From positions 798,745 through 862,744 of the forward strand of contig CM035359.1 in assembly GCA_020137815.1 (NCBI GenBank): a stretch of DNA of 64,000 bases, written 5' to 3'. The notes below the pieces were generated by a model that worked only from the letters and a program-made list of their open reading frames with translations, did not search any database and was not told the origin of the DNA. Of the stretch, positions 12,001 through 22,595 are shown in pieces. A program made the translations under genes and the position numbers. The first letter of the stretch is position 1, and every line of letters starts with the position of its first letter. This stretch comes from Hormiphora californensis. Taxonomy: Eukaryota > Ctenophora > Tentaculata > Cydippida > Pleurobrachiidae.

Positions 12001-15000
12001 TGTGATCTATTCCCCTCACCACGATATCATGTGATCTATTGATCCCCTCACCACGATATCATGTGATCTAATCCCCTCACCACGATATCATGTGATCTAT
12101 TCCCCTCACCACGATATCATGTGATCTATTCCCCTCACCACGATATCATGTGATCTATTGATCCCCTCACCACGATATCATGTGATCTATTGATCCCCTC
12201 ACTACGATATCATGTGATCTATTCCCCTCACCACGATATCATGTGATCTATTGATCCCCTCACCACGATATCATGTGATCTATTGATCCCCTCACCACGA
12301 TATCATGTGATCTATTCCCCTCACCACGATATCATGTGATCTATTCCCCTCACCACGATATCATGTGATCTATTGATCCCCTCACCACGATATCATGTGA
12401 TCTATTGATCCCCTCACCACGATATCATGTGATCTATTCCCCTCACCACGATATCATGTGATCTATTGATCCCCTCACCACGATATCATGTGATCTATTC
12501 CCCTCACCACGATATCATGTGATCTATTCCCCTCACCACGATATCATGTGATCTATTGATCCCCTCACCACGATATCATGTGATCTATTCCCCTCACCAC
12601 GATATCATGTGATCTATTGATCCCCTCACCACGATATCATGTGATCTATTCCCCTCACCACGATATCATGTGATCTATGGATCCCCTCACCACGATATCA
12701 TGTGATCTATTGATCCCCTCACCACGATATCATGTGATCTATTCCCCTCACCACGATATCATGTGATCTATTGATCCCCTCACCACGATATCATGTGATC
12801 TATAATTCCCCTCACCACGATATCATGTGATCTATTCCCCTCACCACGATATCATGTGATCTATTCCCCTCACCACGATATCATGTGATCTATAATTCCC
12901 CTCACCACGATATCATGTGATCTATTCCCCTCACCACGCGGTCAGGCCAATGCTCTAGGACAGTCACCACGCGGGTTTCCCTTTGCGTTACTTACATTGT
13001 TGTGGGATTTAGTTAATTCAGTCCTGTCGACATCTCCAAATTTGAAGTGTAGATGTCGACAGGACTGATTGTGATAATAGGTGTGGCGTGGTGTTGCAGA
13101 GTCATGTCAGTCAAACCTGCCCCCTTCCCCTCTTCCCCCTTCCCCCCTTCCCCCTTCATCTTTCTGGAATCTAGATCTGACATTGTACGCGGTAGTAGCA
13201 GAATTTCTATGAAATAACTTCGCGGGTGGATGTCAGATCTAGATTCCAGAAAGATGAAGGGGGAAGAGGGGAAAGAGGGGAAAGGGCAAGAATTTTTGTT
13301 GGTGTGTCCTACCCATTATATTAGAATCGAGCTCGTCCCAAGCAGCTCAAGAAATTTTAAATTGGCACAAAAATGGCTTAAACGATCATCCGGATGAATG
13401 CCCTTCGGGCAATCACCCGGGCAAGGAAAAAATGGGTGAGTTATGAGGGCATAACTTATGACTTATGAATTATGTTGGTGCATGTACTAGAGGACTAAAA
13501 TTGCGGGTACTTGCGCGCGTTCATTTCCAGGATGCACGAATGTTATGTTTTGTTCATAGATTTGTCATTGCGCCCTACGTCATATGTGGCTGTGCATTGT
13601 GAGTTGTGATGCATGAGCAACTAACACGTGGAGTACTGCAATAGCAAAGTTACCCGCCCAACTCATTAGTCTGTTAGAGATTCAAGATTCAAGATTCAAA
13701 TTAAAAAGTACTTAACAATAATATTATTGTCATATAACTATAAAAAAGTGGGAGTAGGAGGGGTAGAGAGAGGGTTCAGGGGGGTTGAGAGGAGAGGTAT
13801 GGTGGGCGGTGGTAGTGTGTGTATTATGGGTTGATGATGGTGTGAATTAGGTGAGAGAGATGATGATTGATATGTGAGGGGAAGACATGACCACGGAGGG
13901 AGGTTCTGTCTTGATCTGTTAGGCGGTCTCGAGCTGATTTGGTGCGGGTGCATTCATTCAGCATGTGCCACTCATCTTGGATGATTGGGTCGAAGAAAGG
14001 GAGGGCACGCAGAAGAGGTATAGATTCGGGTGAGGAGCAATCATCACAGAGGCGCTCAGATCTGTCAGTTTTGTTATGGCGTCCGGTTTCGATTTTTAGG
14101 CGGTGGGTACTCGTTCTTAACTTGATGAAGTCAGGTGCCGTCCTTCTTTCTAGGTAATCCTCAAAGCCATGTCCGGTCTTGACACTGTTGTAGAATTCAA
14201 GCTTCCGGTTGCTGTGGCGAATATCGTCCCATTGGGTCCAAAACCAATCTGAGATACGGGCCTGCACGAGTTGGGAGTTAGGGAGAAGTGTCTTCTGCGG
14301 GTGGTGGGCATTGGAGTCGAATATCTCGGAGGTCCTTAGGACACTTTGATACCAGGGCAACTGTAGTCGCTTCTGTTCGTTATAGGCGTGTACGACTAGC
14401 TTGCTTTGGTTGTCGAGAGTGTTGCTCATGATACATAGTCTATTGTGGAAGTCCAGCAGGTGTTTGCTGTTTCTTACGGCCAGGGGGACTCTATCAGTGT
14501 CCCCGTAGAGTGGAGGTAGTGGTGTGTTTTTCCGAAGTCCTAGTAGCCATCTCAGAAAGCTGGTTTGACATTTTTCTGTTTGGTCGTCCCAGATGTCCTT
14601 CGATGTAGTTTTCACATGCTTCCCGTTTAGAGATGTCTTGAGAAATCTTGTTTCGTGCAGCCAGATAGCTGATGCATACCCTGCTACAGGTGCTACCAGA
14701 GCATCAAATAGTTTTAGGGCCGCTTGCTTGGATATTGATCTGATATCCACTATTCTTTTTATGGCGAAAATGCTCCGCATGCTCTTGATTCTCAGTTGTT
14801 TTTGGGCTTCTCGTAGGTTACCATTCACCGAGAAAGTCAAACCGAGATATTGATAGGTCTTGGTTGATGGGATGTGTGAGTCGCCGTAGAGAAAGCCGTT
14901 GGATTCTTTGAGTTTCCTCCCAGCTTGGTTAAAAACCATTATAGCCGTTTTTTCGGTGTTAACGGTAAGATCCCAATCAGAGCAGAACCGGTAGAGGGCA

Positions 15001-18000
15001 TCGAGGAGTTTTTGTAGACCCTTAGCCGAGGTTGACATAAGTACCAGATCATCAGCCCAGAGCAAGTGAGTCACTAGGGCTGTTCCTAGTGCTACTGGGT
15101 CAGATTTTAGGTCTTTATCATTGAGTATTGTGGATAGGTCCAAGAGGAAACACTTGAAAAGCTCTGGACTTGTGACATGCCCTTGTTCTGTACCAATTTG
15201 GATGTCAATGAGATCAGAGAGTTTCTGGGCTAGTTTTAGGCGAGCCTTGGAGTTGTTGTACATGTGGTCGAGTACATTGAAGAACTTCCCACGAACTCCA
15301 AGGTTTAGCAGTTTTAGGAGAAGGGCGTCTCTGTTGAGGCCATCAAATGCCTTACGAAAGTCGATAAAGCAAGTGTAGAGCCTTCCTTTGTTCTGTATTC
15401 CTTTCTGAATGGCAGTATGGAGTGTTAAGAGGTGGTCGCTGGTTTGGGCACCCTTCACAAAGCCTTGTTGGTTGGGCGGGTCCGGGCAGTGAGTCTTCCT
15501 GAAGTTCACTAGGCGCTCCAGATAGATGGCGGAGAAGACACGCCCCAGACTGCTCCCTACAGCAATGGCTCGGTAGTTGTTAGGGTCATGTTTGGGCCCT
15601 TTTTTGTGGATAGGTGTTATAACCGTAGTGTTCCAAGGGTACACGCCGTGTTCGAGGCATTGGTTATACAGATGTGTGAGTAGCTGTATCGTGTTGGGAC
15701 ATGCCTCTTTGAGTAGTTCGTTAGGTATTCCATCAATGCCTGGCGATTTGCCCCTTTTTAGATCCTTGATAGCCTTTTCGACATCATTAGTGCATATAGG
15801 TTGGTTGAGTGCACTTTCCAGGTCTGATTGCAGATTGATTTTAGTATGGATGTCAGCTTTCCAGGTGTCAGTTTTCTCGTTCTGATTTTTGGAGTAAAGC
15901 TGATTGAAGAAGCTGTGGAAGTCGGTCATATGAGAGATGCTGAGTTCCTCTTTTTGATCGAATTGCTGTTTCAGTTCCTCGATTGTGTCCCAGTTCAATG
16001 TTTTGGATGAGAGAATTCTGCTGCTCAAGTTTTGCTTGAGCTGGCTCTTCTTGTTCCTCATTGTTCGACGATACAATCGTTTCTGCTGGTGGTAGAGGTC
16101 TTTGATCCTGGGGTTAGCAGTTTTCCCCTTGCCCTGGGCTCGTGCAAGGCGGTTGGTTTCAAAGCGTAGGATGTCACACTCTTTATCATACCATTTAGAT
16201 TTCGTGTATCGTTTTTTGTGCTTCTTTTTCTTGTCTACAGCTGGTTCAGTGCTTTTGAGTTGGGCGGCAAGCAGATCTGATATTTTTTGGTTCATGGTGT
16301 ACACATCATCACGGCAATTGCAGGTTGTCCGGATTAACCCAGAGATAGCATCAGAGTCCTTCATTTGCCGTTCTTTGAGTAGCTGGGCGGTAGTGTCTTT
16401 CCATTTGGTTCGCCGAGGAGCGTCTGGTAGGTTTAGAAACTTCCTTTGGGCTGTTGCACTTTTCAATGTCGTCTTGGTGTTAAGCGTCACTTCTATTGGG
16501 CAGTGGTCCGATAGTGGCAGGAGTGGCCTGACCTTGAGAGATCGGGTGGAGCAGCGAATGCTATCAGAGGCAATGATGTAATCAACAACACTAGCTCCAT
16601 TGTACGTGTGACAGGTATACTGTCCTGTTAGATCGCCAATTGTACAGCCGTTTAGGATGGTAAGCTCAGCTGATGACAGACAGTCAAGTAGCTTGGCTCC
16701 TCTGTCATTGCAGACAGTATCTTTGCTGGTGCGGAGTTGTTTATAAGACGGGTCTCCGCTGGAGAGAATGTCATCAGAGATGTGTTGAGTCGGTGGGATC
16801 GTGTTGAGTCCACTCAATCTAGCGTTCATGTCACCGGCAATTAGGATCTCGGTTTGCCTTAGAGATAGGAGCAGTTGGCTCAGGTCATGGAGTGTGTCCC
16901 TCTCCTCACTGGTACCTGCCCATTTCTTTTTGTAACTGCTTTCGGGTGGGGAGTCGTATACATTAATGATGGTGAGGTCCTTCCCTGTCCCGGTGATTTT
17001 CCTGGAAATCCTTAGTGCGAGAAGGTCCTCGTGGTCAGTTTTGATTAGTTTAGTGTGTGCTGCTATAGTTGAGAGGAGCACCGGAGAGAGCTGGTGTGGA
17101 GAGGGAGGGGTGACCCAGGAAAGGAACACCGGAGAGAGCTGGTGTGGAGAGGGAGGGGTGACCCAGGAAAGGAGCACCGGAGAGAGCAGGTGTGGAGAGG
17201 GAGGGGTGACCCAGGAGAGGAACACCGGAGACGTAGGGGTGACCCAGGAAAGGAACACCGGAGAGAGCTGGTGTGGAGAGGGAGGGGTGACCCAGGAGAG
17301 GAGCACCGGAGAGAGCAGGTGTGGTGAGGGAGGGGTGACCCAGGAAAGGAACACCGGAGAGAGCAGGTGTGGTGAGGGAGGGGTGACCCAGGAGAGGAGC
17401 ACCGGAGAGAGCTGGTGTGGAGAGGGAGGGGTGACCCAGGAGAGGAGCACCGGAGAGAGCTGGTGTGGAGAGGGAGGGGTGACCCAGGAAAGGAACACCG
17501 GAGAGAGCTGGTGTGGAGAGGGAGGGGTGACCCAGGAAAGGAGCACCGGAGAGAGCAGGTGTGGAGAGGGAGGGGTGACCCAGGAGAGGAGCACCGGAGA
17601 GAGCAGGTGTGGTGAGGGAGGGGTGACCCAGGAGAGGAGCACCGGAGAGAGCTGGTGTGGAGAGGGAGGGGTGACCCAGGAAAGGAACACCGGAGAGAGC
17701 AGGTGTGGTGAGGGAGGGGTGACCCAGGAGAGGAGCACCACCCCCTGCTGATATTTCCCGCAGTCTACTATGGTATATCAAATAATTCCCTCCCGCTGTT
17801 GTCAGTGCCCATTCACACCTTTCATAATCTCCGGGGTCGGTTTATAACAAATAACCACGGCTAGTAAAGTGATGAAACTTGATAATCCCCTACGGGGATT
17901 ATCACACGATATTCCCCTCGTCGTTTCACTCCTCGTGGATATCTATATTTTGATATACCAGCCTGACAGGCTGGTATATCAAATTTCATCCCTCCACTAG

Positions 18001-19446
18001 CCGGGGTTATCTATATTATAGAGATCACGATACGTGATCTCTAAGTCCAATGAGGTCCCATTATCGATATCAGTCTTGTATCAACCATACGTGATACCTC
18101 TGTGCACTGCAACAAAAATTCCCCGATTATGAGTCCCACGGACTTAATGAATTCTGAAATTCATTGAAGGCTGTAGCTACTAATATGCTATGCAAAGCCT
18201 AGTGTGTCGTTGAATCTGCTTGTTGGGCCGTTGATTTATAGATGTTCAAAAATTCATCACCTCGATAAACCAGGCACCCTGATTTACCGGGCAAAATGGC
18301 TTCCCCCGAGTATCCCGGTAAATCGGGGTCCGGGGTATAACCATTGGATCAAATTTGTTTAACCTGTTAACCTGACTCTGTCCCACGTTGTCGTCGGGGG
18401 GTACTTAGTACTTACTGAGTTAGTGAGTTAAAGTTTAACCTAAAATATATCAATAAGTCGGCGACCTTGTCAAAGTTATATTGCGACATGTTGCGTACTG
18501 CATTATAAATATATGCATTTAAAATTGAAGGAGCATATTTAATTTTGTATCAGGATTGGTATTGTTTTCGGTGGTGTAATTCTAAAAATAATAACTCTTC
18601 GCTAATAAATTTGAGAATTTCAAATCGGTTAGAGTAACAAATCGTGATTAATCGTTATTACAACCATTATAGATAGCGAACCTGTCAGCCTGGCCAATGC
18701 TCTGACAGTAGCGAACTATAAGCCATTAAACCATAGTCAGTTAATAAACTCCCACCGCTATGAAAGTACGACAAACTCACCCCGGTCGCTTGTAGTGGGA
18801 AAACGGTAATATAATGGAAAACGGAGGCCGTACGGTATGAAAACGCGCAACCGTGGCCAATCAGTGCATAGTACGTGCTGACACATTCACTTTTTGCCGC
18901 GTGTTATGCAAATTCTGCGTCTTATTACTGTAATTCCATTACTGTAATTCCACTTCAAGATTCTATTGCTAATATCCAATGAATTACCATCTAAAAACTA
19001 ATTAAATACTAACAGAACCTCTAAAAAACTAATTAAATACTAACAGAACCTCTAAAAAACTAATCGAATACTAATAATGACCCCCCCCCTGTTCAGATGA
19101 GTCTAATGCGATGTTAACGTGTGCTATAGCGATAATGGGGGTGGCTATTTTGTGTTACAGTATCTTTGTGATTCTACGAGCGGCAGTGATCTACAACATC
19201 ACTTTCTCCAAGGGGTTGTTAATGCACTACAAGTATATCAAGATCACGTCTGAGTACATTCTTCTGAATATCAACTCAGCGATCAACCCCTTTCTGTATA
19301 TCCTGTATAATAGGAGCATGAAGAGAAAGATAAAGAAGAAGAGAAAGAGCATTCACACCAGAGTTATGGCACTTGGTAGTGGTACTGCGCTGGCAAGCGG
19401 CACTGCCAGGATCACCTCTGTATCGCTGAAGGAAGTACAGATATGA
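9007..19446 (+). CDS. Rhodopsin-like G-protein-coupled receptor, 5' partial, five exons found
   Basis: Exons 9007-9185, 9385-9555, 10589-10684, 11303-11456 and 19097-19446 join in phase with GT-AG introns and give about 316 aa ending at TGA 19444-19446. Order: end of TM1 with the conserved Asn (ANLAALNFLF), TM2 with the conserved Asp (LTSVDFLRG), the TM3 Cys (WCKVF), TM4, an extracellular loop Cys (VECLINGN), TM5, TM6 and TM7 with NSAINPFLYILYN, the canonical NPxxY. The tail is Lys/Arg-rich (KRKIKKKRK). The DRY position, 25 residues after the TM3 Cys, reads K-A-I, so the usual G-protein lock is missing; TM6 lacks the CWxP proline. The N-terminus and start codon are not found, probably lost in the poor sequence before 8780. 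Ligand unknown. The 7.6 kb last intron holds a satellite and an antisense LINE; an LTR element sits 92 bp after the stop. Confidence 0.85.
10362..10436. repeat. Copy of the CTGTCTGGCGC short palindromic repeat
   Basis: Degenerate copy of a roughly 75-85 bp family with ends like ctgtctggcg/cgccagacag and a core of gagcgcactgtc. Other copies: about 39246-39300, 47352-47413, 56165-56248 and 56629-56691. Lies in a GPCR intron. Confidence 0.55.
10782..11121. mobile_element. 340 bp hAT-like foldback MITE, 8-bp TSD
   Basis: Inverted repeats start TAGTGTCTGACGG (left) and TAGGGTCTAACGG (right, reverse complement), then agree over about 130 bp. The eight bases outside, ccatatga, occur at 10774-10781 and 11122-11129. 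An 8-bp duplication and short non-coding body indicate a non-autonomous hAT-type element. It lies in the GPCR intron between the ECL2 and TM5 exons. Confidence 0.88.
11546..12950. repeat. 29/33-bp satellite, about 45 copies
   Basis: Head-to-tail units of cacgatatcatgtgatct plus attcccctcac. Units are either 29 bp, or 33 bp with a tgat insertion before cccc; the two lengths alternate irregularly, and rare variants carry cactacg, ctatgg or ctataat. Very low divergence suggests recent expansion. It lies in the large GPCR intron, starting about 90 bp after the exon-D donor. Confidence 0.97.
12951..13679. other. Hairpin-rich intronic DNA
   Basis: No gene. Holds a truncated ctgtcag-type MITE piece (about 12936-12960), a hairpin at 13021-13069 (cctgtcgacatct/agatgtcgacagg), and an inverted repeat with arms at 13151-13183 and 13230-13263 (tctagatctgacat/atgtcagatctaga). 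A motif ending in caatcacccgggca at 13410-13425 recurs at 49535-49555. Confidence 0.55.
13824..17741 (-). CDS. LINE endonuclease-reverse transcriptase ORF2 with minisatellite N-terminus
   Basis: A single 1,305-codon frame. Residues 1-225 are copies of a 16-aa unit (LLSWVTPPSPHLLSPV type) encoded by the 48-bp repeat. From about residue 226 it becomes an APE-like endonuclease lacking its first part: IINVYDSP, then the catalytic GDMNAR (about 300) and SDHCPIEV (about 412). Reverse transcriptase follows with FIDFRKAFD (about 793), the QGHVTSP motif, and LLWADDLVLM (about 895), where the usual Y of YADD is W. A C-terminal Cys/His element (CDDC near 1233, then EWHMLNEC) is common in such LINEs. The frame is intact, so the enzyme part is young; the minisatellite probably invaded or replaced the 5' end. 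The exact clade (CR1/L2/jockey group) is inferred only. Confidence 0.85.
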   Translation of the reverse strand: MVLLSWVTPPSPHLLSPVFLSWVTPPSPHQLSPVLLSWVTPPSPHLLSPVLLSWVTPPSPHLLSPVLLSWVTPPSPHQLSPVFLSWVTPPSPHQLSPVLLSWVTPPSPHQLSPVLLSWVTPPSPHLLSPVFLSWVTPPSPHLLSPVLLSWVTPPSPHQLSPVFLSWVTPTSPVFLSWVTPPSPHLLSPVLLSWVTPPSPHQLSPVFLSWVTPPSPHQLSPVLLSTIAAHTKLIKTDHEDLLALRISRKITGTGKDLTIINVYDSPPESSYKKKWAGTSEERDTLHDLSQLLLSLRQTEILIAGDMNARLSGLNTIPPTQHISDDILSSGDPSYKQLRTSKDTVCNDRGAKLLDCLSSAELTILNGCTIGDLTGQYTCHTYNGASVVDYIIASDSIRCSTRSLKVRPLLPLSDHCPIEVTLNTKTTLKSATAQRKFLNLPDAPRRTKWKDTTAQLLKERQMKDSDAISGLIRTTCNCRDDVYTMNQKISDLLAAQLKSTEPAVDKKKKHKKRYTKSKWYDKECDILRFETNRLARAQGKGKTANPRIKDLYHQQKRLYRRTMRNKKSQLKQNLSSRILSSKTLNWDTIEELKQQFDQKEELSISHMTDFHSFFNQLYSKNQNEKTDTWKADIHTKINLQSDLESALNQPICTNDVEKAIKDLKRGKSPGIDGIPNELLKEACPNTIQLLTHLYNQCLEHGVYPWNTTVITPIHKKGPKHDPNNYRAIAVGSSLGRVFSAIYLERLVNFRKTHCPDPPNQQGFVKGAQTSDHLLTLHTAIQKGIQNKGRLYTCFIDFRKAFDGLNRDALLLKLLNLGVRGKFFNVLDHMYNNSKARLKLAQKLSDLIDIQIGTEQGHVTSPELFKCFLLDLSTILNDKDLKSDPVALGTALVTHLLWADDLVLMSTSAKGLQKLLDALYRFCSDWDLTVNTEKTAIMVFNQAGRKLKESNGFLYGDSHIPSTKTYQYLGLTFSVNGNLREAQKQLRIKSMRSIFAIKRIVDIRSISKQAALKLFDALVAPVAGYASAIWLHETRFLKTSLNGKHVKTTSKDIWDDQTEKCQTSFLRWLLGLRKNTPLPPLYGDTDRVPLAVRNSKHLLDFHNRLCIMSNTLDNQSKLVVHAYNEQKRLQLPWYQSVLRTSEIFDSNAHHPQKTLLPNSQLVQARISDWFWTQWDDIRHSNRKLEFYNSVKTGHGFEDYLERRTAPDFIKLRTSTHRLKIETGRHNKTDRSERLCDDCSSPESIPLLRALPFFDPIIQDEWHMLNECTRTKSARDRLTDQDRTSLRGHVFPSHINHHLSHLIHTIINP
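17068..17741. repeat. 48-bp minisatellite fused to the LINE ORF
   Basis: About 14 copies of a 48 bp unit containing gaacaccggagagagc and gggaggggtgacccagg, one of them truncated (about 17222-17255). The unit is a multiple of three and lacks stops in most frames, so long ORFs appear on both strands. It stops at the string ccccctgctgatatttcccg, which recurs at 60130. Confidence 0.95.
17742..19096. other. Repeat-rich end of the large GPCR intron
   Basis: No coding signal. Holds palindromes at 17883-17905 (gataatcccc/ggggattatc) and about 17950-17985 (ataccagcctgacaggctgg), a 30-bp tandem (aaaactaattaaatacta) repeated almost three times at 19005-19075, and the tiny MITE at 18682-18708. Ends in a C-run and the cag acceptor of the last GPCR exon. 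Confidence 0.5.
18682..18708. mobile_element. 27-bp mini-MITE with perfect 8-bp TSD
   Basis: The insert is ctgtcag, an 13-base core (cctggccaatgct) and ctgacag. It is flanked by tagcgaac at 18674-18681 and again at 18709-18716. It is the same family as the 76 and 81 bp elements at 45462 and 58954 but reduced to little more than its terminal repeats. Confidence 0.8.
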
Positions 19447-19538
19447 AACATTCAGGGACAAAGTACACCACATAAAATGCAGTGTGATAAATTTACCGGG
19501 AAATATTTGAAGTCGTTAGAAATCGTCTGGTATGATTG

Positions 19539-20772
19539 TGTAGGGGGCGACCTGACCGCCGCCACCAGGCCGTGGCCCGGACTGTAAAAAGCCACGGATG
19601 CACAAGACATTGTACTAAATGTATAGTACCCTGTGCAAGTGCCTGGGCCCCCTACGGAGAGTCCCTGGCTCTCCGTCCATAAAGAGAACTAATGTTAGGC
19701 CAGCCATAATCCTTGACCGAGTAGACAAATGAAAACAAACGATATACGTGTAAAAGAGGAGATCTTCCCTTGTCTCGGTGGCAACGGCTCTAGTATCCAT
19801 GGACTAACCACTACACTACTCAACCAATACAAGTCCAACTGATACACCAGCCGCAACCACTGGGCCGCCGGGAGATCCCCTTTCGGAAACTCTGACACAC
19901 CGCCAGGATTCCTATATAAATCTCCATTTAATACTCCCTTTAAATATACAAATAATATACACTCAATCCATGCTCAACAAAAGTAATGATACACTAAACA
20001 CTCGTGCCTCTCCAATACTCTCTCTCTCCTCTGAACTATACTCCTCTACAACTCCTCCTCTCATGTCTTGACTACCTCCTGCCCAATAAGACCTAAATCA
20101 ATCCCCAACTAACTCCACCAAGCTATACCTCCACCAAGCTGCACTTCATTGTTCCACCTTGTATTGTGGCCTACTAGCAATGCTAGCAATATGGCCGCCC
20201 TCATTACGAGACCCAAGCTGACAATATAAGGAAGTTTGGCCGCAGACAAACTCCCTTTCTACAATCCAAACTAGCTGGTCCGTACACCAAAACCTTGTGT
20301 CCAGAACTCTCTGTCTCCTCCAATCTCCCAAACTATGTCCCGTCCGTTGCGTGACCTCCCACTACCACGTGTCCTTGCCGGCCCTGGCTCCATCAGCCAA
20401 TCCCATTTGACCACGTTGGTTACCGATAATCTGACTGACCGCCACCCTCCTTATCACTCCTAACGGCGACATGATGGCTAGCGGCTGCACCTCTGCAGCT
20501 TTGCAGCGGTGCAGAAACCAGCTTCCCATACAACCAATCTTTCTCTCTCTCTCAACAACTCGAGTGGTGATCTAAAGCCCATTTAATATAGCAACGGCCG
20601 CTCTAACCTCTAGTATAGATAATAATATTCCGTTGCAAAATATAATGACAATAACTGATGTGCAGCCTGCACCCACACAACATATACCGAAACATATTAG
20701 GACACAATATATATGAGGAATTATATAGGGACTTGTAGGAGCAAGCAATGCTTGTCAATTGCGTGCCCTACA
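19539..20772 (-). mobile_element. LTR retroelement, 3' LTR (left copy)
   Basis: 1,234 bp, beginning TGTAGGGGGCG and ending GTGCCCTACA, i.e. with TG...CA termini and short inverted ends. Apparently identical to 28462-29695 over its full length. The target-site duplication attg lies at 19535-19538. It is called the 3' LTR because a polypurine tract abuts it on the minus strand. It starts 92 bp after the GPCR stop codon. Confidence 0.93.
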
Positions 20773-20966
20773 TTCCCACCCCTCCCGAACACAAAAAAGG
20801 TCTTTTACTTCTTTCTAACACCATATCCTAATAAAATAACCTATTTAATTTAAATATAATCCTACGTCTCACACATATAGTACACACATGCACACATATA
20901 TGGGTATACCCAGTCCAGATGGCTGATCCTGTTGTAGACACGACTTGTAGAAGGAATAGAAAAGTT

Positions 20967-22595
20967 GGTAGTATGGTAGTTAAGGTCGTGCGCACTTTTT
21001 GGCGCCATTTGGCGCCAAATTGGCGCCATTTTGGCGCCACGTGGCGCCACGTGGCGATATTTTAGCGCCAAATGGCGCCAAAATTTGGCGACTGCGCACA
21101 ACCGCCAATTTGGCGCCAAAATGGCGCCAAGTTGGCGATTTTTTGGCGCCAAATGGCGCCACGTGGCGCCAAGTGGCGCCACGTGGCGTTTGTAAATCGC
21201 CAAGTGTTGGCGGTATTTGGCGGTACCGCCACGTGGCGATGCGAATTTGTCTGAATAAACTGTGTCCATCGCCAAGTGGCGCCAAATTGGCGCCAAATTG
21301 GCGATATTACCTAAAATTCCAAATATTCATAACGTCCATCAGAGGAATTCCTATCGCCAAGTGGCGCCAAATGGCGCCAAGTGGCGCCAATTTGGCGCTA
21401 AATTGGCGATTAGATACAAATCGCCAACTTAGCGCCAAATTGGCGCTGCTTGGCGATTGCCGCCAACTTAGCGCCAATTTGGCGCCAAATGGCGCTGCTT
21501 GGCGCCAATTTGGCGCCAAATTGGCGATTGGACACAAATCGCCAACTTAGCGCTGCTTGGCGATTGCCGCCAACTTAGCGCCAAAATGGCGATTGGCGCC
21601 AAATTAGCGCCAATTTGGCGCCAAATGGCGCTGCTTGGCGCCAATTTAGCGCCAAATTGGCGATTGGATAAAAATCGCCAACTAAGCGCCAAATTGGCGC
21701 CAAAATGGCGATTGGCGCCAAATTAGCGCCAATTTGGCGCCAAATGGCGCTACTTGGCGCCAATTTAGCGCCAAATTGGCGATTGGATACAAATCGCCAA
21801 CTTAGCGCCAAATTGGCGCCAATTTGGCGATTGGCGCCAATTTAGCGCCAATTTGGCGCCAAATGGCGCTACTTGGCGCCAATTTAGCGCCAAATTGGCG
21901 ATTGGATACAAATCGCCAACTTAGCGCTAAATTGGCGATTTGTATCCAATCGCCAATTTGGCGCTAAATTGGCGCCAAGTAGCGCCATTTGGCGCCAAAT
22001 TGGCGCTAAATTGGCGCCAATCGCCAAATTGGCGCCAATTTGGCGCTAAGTTGGCGATTTGTATCCAATCGCCAATTTGGCGCTAAATTGGCGCCAAGTA
22101 TCGCCATTTGGCGCCAAATTGGCGCTTATCGCCAAGCAGCGCCAATTTGGCGCCAAGATTGCGCCAAAGAGGTGGTTAATTTCCGCTTCTGAACGTTCAC
22201 ACTCGCCAAGTGGCGCCAATTTGGCGCCAATTTGGCGCCAAGAGTGAAAAGTACATGGCGCCAATTTGGCGCCAATTTGGCGCCACTTGCCGATGGACAC
22301 AGTTTATTCAGACAAATTCGCATCGCCACGTGGCGGTACCGCCAAATACCGCCAACACTTGGCGATTTACAATCGCCACGTGGCGCCACTTGGCGCCACG
22401 TGGCGCCATTTGGCGCCAAAAAATCGCCAACTTGGCGCCATTTTGGCGCCAAATTGGCGGTTGTGCGCAGTCGCCAAATTTTGGCGCCATTTGGCGCTAA
22501 AATATCGCCACGTGGCGCCACGTGGCGCCAAAATGGCGCCAATTTGGCGCCAAATGGCGCCAAAAAGTGCGCACGACCTTAACTACCATACTACC
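20967..22595. mobile_element. Giant foldback built of GGCGCC words, 8-bp TSD
   Basis: 1,629 bp. Ends are GGTAGTATGGTAGTTAAGG and its inverse. The flanking octamer gaaaagtt occurs at 20959-20966 and 22596-22603. The body is an almost uninterrupted series of the word ttGGCGCCaa and variants (agcgccaa, ggcgctaa, ggcgattgg), over 100 in all, arranged as a palindrome of palindromes: the outer roughly 330 bp on each side are near-perfect reverse complements, and the middle is a shuffled array also rich in inverted pairs. Every ORF here (W-R-Q/A-P-N-rich) is a by-product of the word. It is nested in the LTR element. Confidence 0.92.

Larger units (their letters stand above)
13680..17741 (-). mobile_element. 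Non-LTR retrotransposon (LINE), 5'-rearranged
   Basis: Runs antisense inside the large GPCR intron. The 3' end on the minus strand ends in short tandem gaatctt repeats (13680-13700), as in CR1/L2/jockey-type LINEs that lack a poly(A). The coding part carries endonuclease and reverse transcriptase (next entry). The 5' portion, including the front of the endonuclease and any ORF1, is absent; the sequence instead enters a 48-bp minisatellite. Confidence 0.85.
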
